From positions 1-64,000 of the forward strand of contig JAVBLD010000006.1 in the NCBI GenBank assembly GCA_031553705.1: DNA of 64,000 bases. Reading direction: 5' to 3'. Both the position numbers and the translations under genes were made by a program. Numbering within the stretch: position 1 is the stretch's first letter; each line of letters starts with the position of its first letter. Below are positions 8,616-16,827 of this stretch, piece by piece. Source of the DNA: JAVBLD01 sp031553705. Its GTDB lineage: Bacteria > Bacteroidota > Bacteroidia > Bacteroidales > Marinifilaceae. Below the pieces are notes generated by a model. It was not told the origin of the DNA, searched no databases, and saw nothing but the letters and a program-made list of their open reading frames with translations.

Positions 8616-8657
8616 ATTAAAATATTACTTTTGACTCGTCAAAAGTAATATTTTAGT
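8616..8657 (+). terminator. Perfect 16-bp AT-rich hairpin before miaB
   Basis: AAAATATTACTTTTGA at 8619-8634 and its exact reverse complement at 8639-8654 flank the loop CTCG. Pairing extends by one A-T pair on the outside. The right arm ends in TTTT. It may terminate the upstream FadL-like transcript, or act as a leader structure, because the miaB ATG lies only 5 bases after the right arm. Confidence 0.6.
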
Positions 8658-8659
8658 TT

Positions 8660-9988
8660 ATGGTGAAAACGTTCTATATTGAAACCTACGGCTGCCAGAT
8701 GAATGTAGCGGATAGCGAAGTGGTTGCGGCTATTCTGACCGACCGGGGTTTTAAGCATACAAAAGAAAAAAATAAAGCCGACCTCATTCTGGTAAATACC
8801 TGTTCTATCCGGGAAAACGCGGAACAACGGGTACGCGGGCGGGTACAAGGTTTTTCCGAAATTAAAAAGAAAAACCCGCGGGTATTGATCGGCATTATGG
8901 GTTGTATGGCAGAACGGTTGGGAGAAGCGCTCTTCGAACAGGAGAGAAATATTAATATCGTAGTGGGGCCGGATGCGTATATGGATCTGCCATTATTGAT
9001 CGAAAAGGCCGAAAGAGGAGAAAAGGCGATCAATATCGAACTTTCCGAAACGGAAACCTATAAAGATATATGTCCTTCCCGAATCGACATGACAAGCATC
9101 TCCGGTTTTGTTTCGATCATGCGGGGATGTAATAATTTCTGTACTTATTGTATCGTGCCGTACACCCGGGGCAGAGAGCGCAGCCGTAGTCCGAAAAGCA
9201 TTTTAAATGAGGTTTTCGATCTGCAGGCAAAGGGCTATAAAGAGATCACGTTACTGGGACAAAATGTAAACTCTTACCTGCATAAACAAGAAGACCTTCA
9301 GGTAAACTTCCCGGAATTACTTGACCTTGTAGCGTGTACTGTGCCTGATATGCGGATCCGTTTTGCGACCTCGCACCCGAAAGATATGAGCGACGCAATA
9401 CTGGAAACCATTGCCAGGCACCACAATATCTGTAAAAGTATTCATCTCCCGGTACAGTCCGGAAGCAACACGGTATTGAAAAACATGAACCGGAAATATA
9501 CCCGCGAATGGTATCTGGAGCGGATTGCGGCTATCCGGCGCATTATTCCGGAATGCGGGGTTTCCACTGATATTTTTGTCGGATTCCACAACGAAAGCGA
9601 AGCAGATTTCAATGAAACCCTAGACCTGATAAAAGAGGTCGGCTTTGACCTGGCCTATATGTTCAAATATTCTGAACGTCCCGGCACAATGGCTTCGAAA
9701 AATCTGCCCGATAATATCGATGAAAAAACCAAAGGCCGCAGGTTGCAAACGCTGATCGACCTGCAAACCGGGTTCTCCCTGGAAAGTAACAAACGGGACA
9801 TCGGTAAGACATTCGAGGTACTGGTAGAGGGAGTATCCAAGAAAAATACCCAGGAGATGTTCGGGCGGAGTAGTCAGAATAAAGTGGTAGTTTTCCCCTG
9901 TACAACAGCTAAAATAGGCGACATTGTCCATGTCAGGATAAAAACCTGCACTTCAGCCACGCTGATCGGGGAAGTAATAAACGAATAA
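8660..9988 (+). CDS. miaB: tRNA-2-methylthio-N6-dimethylallyladenosine synthase MiaB
   Basis: A radical-SAM methylthiotransferase that converts i6A37 of tRNAs to ms2i6A37. The 442-residue protein has the N-terminal UPF0004 domain, starting IETYGCQMNVADSE. Its cluster cysteines are in YGCQMN, NTCSIRENAE and IMGCMAERLG. The radical-SAM motif is CNNFCTYC near residue 157, followed by VPYTRGRERSR. A C-terminal TRAM domain spans about residues 375-440. The start lies 5 bases after a perfect hairpin, with no obvious Shine-Dalgarno sequence. The SpoU methyltransferase gene follows 30 bases later. Confidence 0.96.
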   Translation: MVKTFYIETYGCQMNVADSEVVAAILTDRGFKHTKEKNKADLILVNTCSIRENAEQRVRGRVQGFSEIKKKNPRVLIGIMGCMAERLGEALFEQERNINIVVGPDAYMDLPLLIEKAERGEKAINIELSETETYKDICPSRIDMTSISGFVSIMRGCNNFCTYCIVPYTRGRERSRSPKSILNEVFDLQAKGYKEITLLGQNVNSYLHKQEDLQVNFPELLDLVACTVPDMRIRFATSHPKDMSDAILETIARHHNICKSIHLPVQSGSNTVLKNMNRKYTREWYLERIAAIRRIIPECGVSTDIFVGFHNESEADFNETLDLIKEVGFDLAYMFKYSERPGTMASKNLPDNIDEKTKGRRLQTLIDLQTGFSLESNKRDIGKTFEVLVEGVSKKNTQEMFGRSSQNKVVVFPCTTAKIGDIVHVRIKTCTSATLIGEVINE

Positions 9989-10018
9989 GAACAAATCTCC
10001 TCTTCAACCCTCAATAAA

Positions 10019-10576
10019 ATGGAGCACAGGAAACTGCAAAATAACGAATTAAACCGGATTGATACCAATACATTCAAACAAGCGGAGAAACTTCCGGTTG
10101 TCATCATCCTTGACAATGTACGGAGTCAACACAACGTAGGATCCGTATTCCGTACGGCCGACGCCTTCCGTGTTGAAAAAGTTTACCTTTGCGGTATCAC
10201 TTCTACCCCGTCAAACAACCGGGAAGTACATAAAACAGCCCTCGGAGCCGAAGAGACGGTGGAGTGGGACTATGAAACGGAAACGGTACAGGTTGTCTGC
10301 GCCCTGAAAGAAGAAGGCTACAAAATCTACGCAGTAGAACAAGCTGAAAATGCTCTTTCATTGGAGCGGCTATCTATTGAAAAAGAGAAAAAATATGCCC
10401 TTATTTTCGGCAATGAGGTAAAAGGAGTACAACAAGAGGTCATCAACCAATCCGACGGCTGCATTGAGATACCACAATTCGGCACCAAACACTCTTTCAA
10501 CATTTCCGTCAGTGTCGGCATTGTGCTATGGCAGATTGCAAGACCGATGGTGAATGAGTGGAAAATGGAGAGTTAG
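10019..10576 (+). CDS. SpoU/TrmH-family RNA 2'-O-methyltransferase
   Basis: A 185-residue SPOUT-fold enzyme that transfers a methyl group from S-adenosylmethionine to a ribose of tRNA or rRNA. The motifs are clear: NVRSQHNVGSVFRTADAF (motif 1), LIFGNEVKGV (motif 2) and IEIPQFGTKHSFNISVSVGIVLWQ (motif 3, knot). It lacks the N-terminal extension of tRNA Gm18 TrmH, so the target nucleotide is uncertain. It follows miaB by 30 bases and may share its transcript. The last codons (EWKMES) are formed by a stretch resembling the dispersed TGGAGAGTT repeat, which also makes up the end of the converging folP gene. Confidence 0.88.
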   Translation: MEHRKLQNNELNRIDTNTFKQAEKLPVVIILDNVRSQHNVGSVFRTADAFRVEKVYLCGITSTPSNNREVHKTALGAEETVEWDYETETVQVVCALKEEGYKIYAVEQAENALSLERLSIEKEKKYALIFGNEVKGVQQEVINQSDGCIEIPQFGTKHSFNISVSVGIVLWQIARPMVNEWKMES

Positions 10577-10592
10577 ATGTAAAACTTTCTCC

Positions 10593-10629
10593 GGAATGAA
10601 CAAAATATCAAACTTGTTTAAATATTACA
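10593..10629. repeat. Hairpin repeat, copy 1
   Basis: Between two converging genes, GGAATGAACAAAATATCAA and the following ACTTGTTTAAATATTACA form an imperfect stem (AAAC/GTTT, then AATAT/ATATT across a C-A mismatch). A homologous copy lies at 59897-59933 with compensatory changes. Confidence 0.6.
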
Positions 10630-11499
10630 TTCATTTTCAATTTTCAACTCTCCATTATTAAAACTTTCTACGATTTTAATCGTTTCTACGGCCTCTTTTA
10701 CATCGTGAACACGAAGAATATTCGCTCCTTTCAATAAAGCGATCGTATTTAACACAGTCGTACCGTTTAAAGCTTCTGCCGGAGTAGTGCCGAGCAATTT
10801 ATAAATCATCGATTTCCGGGATATACCGACCAACAAAGGATATCCGAGTTCCTTAAACACCTCGAGACGATTCAGCAAACGATAATTATGCATCTGGTTT
10901 TTACCGAAACCAAAACCGGGATCAATCACGATGCGGGTGGCTCCCAACTGTTTTATACGGGCCAGGCGTTCCACATAGAAATCACGTACATCTTCCACGA
11001 CCTCGCGGTAGACCGGTTGCAGCTGCATCGTCTGTGGTGTTCCCTGTATATGCATCATGATATAGGGTGTTCCCGATTCCGCAATATAGTCAAACATCCG
11101 CTCATCCATCGTTCCTCCGGAAATATCATTTACCACGACCGGCCCCAGGCAGGTATTAATCTCTTTAGCCACTTCCGAACGAAACGTATCAATCGAAACA
11201 AACATATCCGGATAATATTTACGTATCAGTTCAACAGCAATCGTCAATCGGGCAATCTCCTCCTTTTCGTCGACATGGGCGGCTCCGGGGCGCGTCGAAC
11301 AAGCCCCGACATCGATTATTCCGGCTCCCTCTTCCGCAATCTGCCTGATCCGCGCGATGATTTTCGTCTCGCTCAGATAGCATCCGCCATCATAGAAAGA
11401 GTCGGGTGTAACGTTCAGAATTCCCATCACTACCGGCCGGGTTAAATCCAAACATTTTCCGGCCACATCTATACATTTAGTCATCTTTTTTATTTTCAA
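10618..11499 (-). CDS. folP: Dihydropteroate synthase
   Basis: Condenses p-aminobenzoate with dihydropterin pyrophosphate in folate synthesis; the target of sulfonamides. The 293-residue TIM barrel shows VMGILNVTPDSFYDGG (pterin/phosphate loop), GACSTRPGA, VVNDISGG, IMMHIQG, IDPGFGFGKN and LVGISRKSMI. The last 12 or so residues (NGELKIENECNI) are read from a dispersed AT-rich repeat. They lie beyond the folded domain, so the natural stop was probably replaced. It is divergent from the DUF1599 gene and converges on the SpoU methyltransferase. Confidence 0.95.
   Translation of the reverse strand: MKIKKMTKCIDVAGKCLDLTRPVVMGILNVTPDSFYDGGCYLSETKIIARIRQIAEEGAGIIDVGACSTRPGAAHVDEKEEIARLTIAVELIRKYYPDMFVSIDTFRSEVAKEINTCLGPVVVNDISGGTMDERMFDYIAESGTPYIMMHIQGTPQTMQLQPVYREVVEDVRDFYVERLARIKQLGATRIVIDPGFGFGKNQMHNYRLLNRLEVFKELGYPLLVGISRKSMIYKLLGTTPAEALNGTTVLNTIALLKGANILRVHDVKEAVETIKIVESFNNGELKIENECNI
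10628..10660. repeat. Dispersed TTTCAACT-type repeat inside the folP 3' end
   Basis: CATTCATTTTCAATTTTCAA followed by CTCTCCATTATTA belongs to the same simple repeat type as 12196-12234, 49095-49110, 56521-56540 and 59972-59990. Here it encodes the last residues of FolP. Confidence 0.55.
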
Positions 11500-11583
11500 T
11501 TTGCAGTTATTGATTTACAATCTGTTTTTTGCTACTTTTACAGTGCCAAAAATAAGTATTAGTTTTTGATATTAAGGAGAGGA

Positions 11584-12159
11584 ATGACAGGATCAACGCA
11601 AAAATACCAAAAAGCGCTGGATACAGCACAAGAATACGATATTGTAATAGAGACCTGTTACGATATTTTTATAAAAAAAATGCACGATTACGGCACAGCC
11701 TGGCGTATTTTGAGAACGACCTCAATTACCGACCAGATCTTCATTAAAGCCAACCGTATCCGTTGCATTGAACAAAAAGGCATATCCAAAGTAGACGAAG
11801 GAGTTATTCCCGAATATATCGGCATCATCAATTATGCCATTATGGGATTGATTCAGTTGGAGTTAGGAGTCGGCGAAGAGGCTGCCGACGATCAAAAAAA
11901 GATCGCCGGCTTGTATAAGAACTATTTTGAACAGGCCAAATCGTTGATGACGAACAAGAACCATGATTACGACGAAGCTTGGCGCAGTATGCGGATCAGT
12001 TCATATACCGACTTGATACTGATGAAGATAAACCGCACAAAACAGATCGAGGATCACCAGGGGAATACCATCATCTCCGAAGGAATTGATGCAAATTACT
12101 ACGACATGATCAACTATGCGGCATTTGCACTGATCCGGCTGACAGTGGAAAATAAATAA
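11584..12159 (+). CDS. DUF1599 protein with internal duplication
   Basis: A 191-residue soluble protein of the DUF1599 family (nucleotide-modification-associated domain 1); function unproven. I choose the ATG at 11584 because AAGGAGAGG lies just before it; the longer TTG frame at 11566 has no such site. The protein is a tandem duplication. DYGTAWRILRTTSITDQIFIKANRIRCIE in the first half corresponds to DYDEAWRSMRISSYTDLILMKINRTKQIE in the second. Each half then ends in a conserved INYA...L helix. Asp, Glu and Arg in each half could form a nucleotide site. It is followed by the BT_3928-family gene and tpiA, an order familiar from Bacteroides. Confidence 0.85.
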   Translation: MTGSTQKYQKALDTAQEYDIVIETCYDIFIKKMHDYGTAWRILRTTSITDQIFIKANRIRCIEQKGISKVDEGVIPEYIGIINYAIMGLIQLELGVGEEAADDQKKIAGLYKNYFEQAKSLMTNKNHDYDEAWRSMRISSYTDLILMKINRTKQIEDHQGNTIISEGIDANYYDMINYAAFALIRLTVENK

Positions 12160-12195
12160 GGCATAACTGATTTTATTATCCGCGTACAAAAATGC

Positions 12196-12234
12196 ATTCA
12201 CTTTCAATTATTAATTTTCAACCTTCAATTAATT
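12196..12234. repeat. Dispersed TTTCAACT-type repeat
   Basis: CACTTTCAATTATTAATTTT then CAACCTTCAATTAATT lies in the 79-base gap before the BT_3928-family gene. It is the same simple repeat type as at 56521-56540. Confidence 0.5.
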
Positions 12235-12238
12235 AAAT

Positions 12239-13486
12239 ATGAGACTATTGATGAATGTTTGCAGGATTTTGGTAGGGATATTGTTCATCTATTCCGGTTT
12301 TGTAAAAGGAGTCGATCCGCTTGGATCCACTTATAAGTTTACCGATTATTTCCTTGCATTCGGGATGAACTGGATGACTCCCACCGCCCTGTTTTTCTCC
12401 TTTCTCCTTGCACTGACCGAATTTACCATCGGTGCCTGCCTGTTTCTGAATATAAAAACGAAATGGGCCATCTGGGGCGCCTTGTTGTTTATGGCTTTCT
12501 TTACACCGCTGACCCTGATTCTGGCAATCAAGAATCCGGTAACCGACTGTGGATGTTTCGGGGATGCCCTGATACTTACCAATTGGGAAACATTCTGGAA
12601 AAATATAGCTTTGTCGATTATCACCCTGTTTCTTTTTTATAAAAAGAAACAGTTTAAATCGTGGTTTAACTTTCTGGAACAAACCATCATGCTGGTAAGC
12701 GCCATTGTCTTTATTCTATGCATTGAATCCCATTCATACAGGCACCTGCCCATTATCGATTTCCGCCCTTATGCCACCGGCAAGAATATTTCGGAAGGGA
12801 TGAAGGTACCGGAAGGAGCACCATTGGATGAATACCGGATCACTTTGCAATATAAAAACAAACATACCGGCGAGATCAAAGATTTTACGGAAGCCGACTA
12901 TCCGTGGCAGGATTCATTGAACTGGGTGTTCCATGATTCAAAAGAGAAACTGATCAAGGAGGGATACAAACCCGAAATACACGGATTTACGATTGAACAT
13001 CCGACATTGGGAAATATTACCGAGGAATTATTGCAAAACAGTGATTACACTTTCCTGGTAATCGCATACAATATCAATAAAACGAACCCTGCGAGCCAGG
13101 AAAAACTAAATCGGTTGGCCGCATACGCACAGGAAAAGGGGTATTCTTTCTACTGCTTATCCGCATCCGGGCCTGACGATATCAAAAAATATACAACCGC
13201 CCATCCGGCCAATTACGAATTCTGTACCAGCGATGAGATCCTGTTAAAGACAATGATCCGCTCCAATCCGGGCTTAATGCTGTTAAGATCGGGAACAATA
13301 CTGGACAAATGGGGATACCGGGATATACCGGAAGTAGACGAGATCAAAGATAAGGATCTTGCCTCCTTCTGCCTGCTTCAACAGCAATACCAAACCGACA
13401 AATATATGATTTACTCATTATTTCTGGCGGTTAGCTGTTGCCTGCTTTTGTATACGGTCAGAAAGTACAGAAAGCAGGTTAAATAG
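12239..13486 (+). CDS. BT_3928-family membrane protein (DoxX/MauE-like)
   Basis: A 415-residue inner-membrane protein. The N-terminal third has four to five hydrophobic segments of DoxX/MauE type, with RILVGILFIYSGFVKGVDPLGS and a DCGCFGDAL cysteine motif after the third segment. From about residue 175 a large non-cytosolic domain follows, whose second half resembles a thioredoxin-like fold (LVIAYNINKTN, then YSFYCLSAS), without a visible CxxC. A final membrane helix lies near residues 390-408. MauE-type proteins help disulfide or quinone-linked redox maturation. A redox role here is inferred. It lies 33 bases upstream of tpiA on the same strand. Confidence 0.8.
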   Translation: MRLLMNVCRILVGILFIYSGFVKGVDPLGSTYKFTDYFLAFGMNWMTPTALFFSFLLALTEFTIGACLFLNIKTKWAIWGALLFMAFFTPLTLILAIKNPVTDCGCFGDALILTNWETFWKNIALSIITLFLFYKKKQFKSWFNFLEQTIMLVSAIVFILCIESHSYRHLPIIDFRPYATGKNISEGMKVPEGAPLDEYRITLQYKNKHTGEIKDFTEADYPWQDSLNWVFHDSKEKLIKEGYKPEIHGFTIEHPTLGNITEELLQNSDYTFLVIAYNINKTNPASQEKLNRLAAYAQEKGYSFYCLSASGPDDIKKYTTAHPANYEFCTSDEILLKTMIRSNPGLMLLRSGTILDKWGYRDIPEVDEIKDKDLASFCLLQQQYQTDKYMIYSLFLAVSCCLLLYTVRKYRKQVK

Positions 13487-13519
13487 AAATATCGATAAAT
13501 CTTTACCTAAAAAAACATT

Positions 13520-14284
13520 ATGAGAAAAAAAATTGTCGCAGGAAACTGGAAAATGAACAAGACTCTTTCAGAGGGGATACAGCTTGCCAAAGAGGTAAAC
13601 GATAGAGTAAAAACAACTGATATAAAAGGGGTAAATGTCGTTTTAGGCACTCCCTATATCCATCTGCCAGAAGTAAATAAAATAGTCGACCCATCGCGTA
13701 TAGCCATTGCTGCCCAGAATTGTGCTACGGAAGCTTCAGGCGCTTATACCGGTGAAATCTCCGCTTCGATGGTAGCCTCTACCGGTTGTAAATATGTCAT
13801 CCTCGGACATTCCGAAAGAAGGAGTTATTATGGTGAAACGGATGCTCTTTTGGTCAAGAAAGTAGCACAAGCGCTGGAAAACAATCTGGAGGTGATTTTC
13901 TGTATCGGAGAAGTATTGGAAGAACGGGAAGCCGGTAAACATTTCGAAGTGGTAAAATCACAGTTGGAGCATGGCTTATTCCAGCTCAGTGCAGAGCAGT
14001 CTTCTCATATTATTATTGCCTATGAACCGGTCTGGGCGATCGGTACCGGCCAAACGGCTACCTCTGCGCAAGCTCAGGAGATGCACGCCTATATCCGTAA
14101 AGTGTTGACCGAAAAATATGGCAAAACTGCAGCCGAAAACACCTCTATCCTGTACGGAGGGAGTTGTAACGCAAAAAATGCCGACGAATTATTTGCCAAC
14201 CCGGATGTCGACGGCGGTCTTATCGGTGGCGCTTCCCTGAAAGCAGACGATTTCCTGGCTATCATTGCTGCTTTGGCAAAATAA
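13520..14284 (+). CDS. tpiA: Triosephosphate isomerase
   Basis: Interconverts dihydroxyacetone phosphate and glyceraldehyde 3-phosphate in glycolysis. The 254-residue barrel has the substrate-binding GNWKMNKT at the start, the catalytic His in ILGHSERR, the catalytic Glu in IAYEPVWAIGTG, and the phosphate-binding YGGSCNAKNA and GGLIGGASL. Length and motifs are fully normal. A strong intrinsic terminator follows 22 bases after the stop. Confidence 0.97.
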   Translation: MRKKIVAGNWKMNKTLSEGIQLAKEVNDRVKTTDIKGVNVVLGTPYIHLPEVNKIVDPSRIAIAAQNCATEASGAYTGEISASMVASTGCKYVILGHSERRSYYGETDALLVKKVAQALENNLEVIFCIGEVLEEREAGKHFEVVKSQLEHGLFQLSAEQSSHIIIAYEPVWAIGTGQTATSAQAQEMHAYIRKVLTEKYGKTAAENTSILYGGSCNAKNADELFANPDVDGGLIGGASLKADDFLAIIAALAK

Positions 14285-14305
14285 CGATTCGAAATACACT
14301 TATAC

Positions 14306-14349
14306 AAAACAACCCGGGAAAATGATCTGTTTTTCCCGGATTGTTTTTT
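14306..14349 (+). terminator. Intrinsic terminator after tpiA
   Basis: The arms ACAACCCGGGAAAA (14309-14322) and TTTTCCCGGATTGT (14331-14344) pair with one mismatch and are followed by TTTTTTAT. It can stop the plus-strand tpiA transcript. The A-rich left flank may also help to end the converging minus-strand Sus operon. Confidence 0.85.
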
Positions 14350-14378
14350 ATCTCTTCATTTTCACGACAGAACCATTT

Positions 14379-15929
14379 TTACGGTTCGCGGAAATCTACA
14401 CTTATGATCTTCCCAAAACCGGTATATTTAGCATGAGAACTCAGTTCATCATCCACATTTCCAACGTTAAAGAGTTCCATTGTTCCATTGCTACCCTCTT
14501 TTCCGGCAGGATTATAAGAACAAACTCTTAATTTTTTCTCCCACAACTGATTGCGTGGTCCAACTCCGGTTGATGCTAATCTGTTCTGGAAAAACTGGAA
14601 ATTTATTTCAGTGATAATTTCCGGAGTTTTATCTATCATCAATTTTGTGCTGTGGTTATCAGTACTATACCTGTATACTTTACTCCCTATACTATAAAAT
14701 ATCCATCCTTCGTACTCGGGACTCAATGCGATAGAAGAAGCATTCGCCAAGTCTGTATTGGTTGTTTCTTCATAATATCGTTGATTTACTCCACCCAGTT
14801 CAAAACGGGCTATATATATTTTCTGGGTAGTTCTATCCCTTAAGATTGCTGTAATAGGCGTTCCTGTTAATTGCATACAAATACCCATCCACAACAGATC
14901 TTTACCTGTTTGGTTATAATTAAATCTCACAGGATTAGGATTCATTGCGCTGAAAACCTGACCGGATCCCGGATGACGTACAAAAGTCTCAGATTTCTTA
15001 TCAAACATAACAGCAGACGTACCGCCTATTGCCCATCCGGCCGCTTCCACTACAACACTATTATATGTTGTATTTATGCTTGCAGTCCAGGGAATCCTTG
15101 AAGGGGAGGTGCTCCCGAAATACACTTTCCCGTCCGGGGTAACTCCCCAGTGTCGATTTGTTGTTTTTGACATTTCCTGAAGATGGAAATCGTTCGGAAA
15201 CATTCCTACACTTATAATATAAGCGGTATTTAATGAATCATAATTCAATGTTAACGGATTTAACAGCATCGTTTTTTCCGTGGTCAGAATATAAATGCCC
15301 GCTCGTTCTGCTGTAGGCGAATTGGTAAATGTTCTCGGATAGCCGTTTAAGACCGTTCTGACTTTCAGAGGAGTACCTCCATACGGCAATTTTGTTCCGA
15401 CGGCAGTCAATACATCGTAGATCGGAGTAAATGTTCCGGTTCCCTGATCATTAGGAACCGTTTCGTAAGCAATGGCATCCAGACGAGCTTTACCGTCTAC
15501 TTCGCATAATAATAGATAACCTTCATTTATGGTCGGTGCGGTTACTGTCAACACGCTTTGAAATTGCCATTGTACCCCGGTAATTTTATCTTTTATATTA
15601 CAATGAAGATTATAAGTGGCCGGTGCTATAGTTAACTTTACGTCTAGGTCACGTTCATTTCCTAAAACAATTCTTTCGGATGAGTTTGCTTCATATTTTT
15701 TCGTCACAGCCCACTCATATTCATAATCATCCGGATTCTGATCCAGGGTAAAAAATAGTGCAGGAGTTATTTTTAATGAATCTCCTAATTTGATGGTATA
15801 ACCACCCGTATTCCAATCGACAATCTCCACTTCATTGATATCATGATATGTATAATTTCCTTTATCATCATAACATGAAGACAGGCAGAAATAGCTGATT
15901 AATATGAGGATAAAATAGACGCTTTTCAT
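14379..15929 (-). CDS. PKD-like family lipoprotein of the Sus locus
   Basis: A 516-residue lipoprotein, last gene of the sigma/FecR/SusCD operon. The signal peptide ends with lipobox LSSC (Cys19). An N-terminal Ig/PKD-like region follows (about residues 30-130, including EYEWAVTKK and the LTIAPATYNLHCNIKD strands). The remainder is a repeat-bearing propeller-like segment with motifs such as VTPDGKVYFG and LSPEYEGWIFYSIGSKVYRYS. Such proteins are typically surface-exposed ligand binders in Bacteroidetes uptake loci; the ligand is not known. The stop faces the tpiA terminator. Confidence 0.82.
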   Translation of the reverse strand: MKSVYFILILISYFCLSSCYDDKGNYTYHDINEVEIVDWNTGGYTIKLGDSLKITPALFFTLDQNPDDYEYEWAVTKKYEANSSERIVLGNERDLDVKLTIAPATYNLHCNIKDKITGVQWQFQSVLTVTAPTINEGYLLLCEVDGKARLDAIAYETVPNDQGTGTFTPIYDVLTAVGTKLPYGGTPLKVRTVLNGYPRTFTNSPTAERAGIYILTTEKTMLLNPLTLNYDSLNTAYIISVGMFPNDFHLQEMSKTTNRHWGVTPDGKVYFGSTSPSRIPWTASINTTYNSVVVEAAGWAIGGTSAVMFDKKSETFVRHPGSGQVFSAMNPNPVRFNYNQTGKDLLWMGICMQLTGTPITAILRDRTTQKIYIARFELGGVNQRYYEETTNTDLANASSIALSPEYEGWIFYSIGSKVYRYSTDNHSTKLMIDKTPEIITEINFQFFQNRLASTGVGPRNQLWEKKLRVCSYNPAGKEGSNGTMELFNVGNVDDELSSHAKYTGFGKIISVDFREP

Positions 15930-16009
15930 GTGTGCATTTTTAATATTATATTAAACACTTGTCATTAATATGGAAAACAATATATTGTTCTTATATTTCT
16001 GTTTTCTCA

Positions 16010-16795
16010 TCAAGTAGCGGAGTAGAGTGATGAACCCATTACCATTGGGGTTTCCCCGTCTTCTTCGTAGACGGTCCGTCCTGCTGCCGCCTCCTTCTGT
16101 AGATAGATATCAAACCTTTGTCCATAAGCTTTTTGTAGACTCGCCGACGTAATGTTCTGATCGACGAAATCGGATAATGAGACATCAACATATTCACATA
16201 GCATCAATATCTTTTTGCGGGAAAAAGCTCCAAGATAGTCTGGCATCCAATATTTCGGCTCTGTGATGACATCCGTTACCGCTATTGTATGCATGGTATA
16301 TGAAACAATATGGTTATATCTTGTCCAACCTTGCTTCATATTTGTTTTAAAACCGCCATATGGCTCCAATTGTAAATTCAATAAAAATATACTATTCGCC
16401 ATATCTTCTGTTTTATGAAATACAATCGGAATGTGAGTTGAAACAGCTTTGGCTGGCATAATAAAATACTCCGGCAGTGGATCATAGTGTTTACCCTCTA
16501 TCGCAGTGGAAGAAGAAAGTACGGACACTTTAAACGGTCGATCTACACTCGACGGAGCACCTGTGGCAGCAACTTCCAGCATGTAGACTGAGTCGATAAT
16601 CCCCTTTGCATAAGCAAATGGTAGTGTGGTAGAATCGGTTTGTTCACTCATACCGGTAGCCACCAATGCCATGTTAAAATAAAGATTACGATCTCCTTCA
16701 TAGGTAATCAGATCCTCTTCTTTACAAGAAACGGCTACGATTGTAACTGCAATTCCTAAGAATATATTTCGGATTAATATTTTAAAAACATTCAT
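16010..16795 (-). CDS. DUF4843 lipoprotein of the Sus locus
   Basis: A 261-residue surface lipoprotein of the DUF4843 family. I take the ATG at 16795 (MNVFKILIR...) because it gives a standard signal peptide with lipobox AVSC (Cys24). The longer frame to 16831 would place 12 extra residues before it and overlap the SusD stop. Family hallmarks seen are the YEGDRNLYFNM strand, the central VSVLSSSTAIEGKHYDP and the conserved WMPDYLGAFSRKKILMLCEY region near the end. It is the third lipoprotein of the locus after SusD and probably sits on the same outer-membrane complex. Confidence 0.82.
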   Translation of the reverse strand: MNVFKILIRNIFLGIAVTIVAVSCKEEDLITYEGDRNLYFNMALVATGMSEQTDSTTLPFAYAKGIIDSVYMLEVAATGAPSSVDRPFKVSVLSSSTAIEGKHYDPLPEYFIMPAKAVSTHIPIVFHKTEDMANSIFLLNLQLEPYGGFKTNMKQGWTRYNHIVSYTMHTIAVTDVITEPKYWMPDYLGAFSRKKILMLCEYVDVSLSDFVDQNITSASLQKAYGQRFDIYLQKEAAAGRTVYEEDGETPMVMGSSLYSAT

Positions 16796-16827
16796 ACTCA
16801 AATTATATATAGTTAATAATCCATTTA

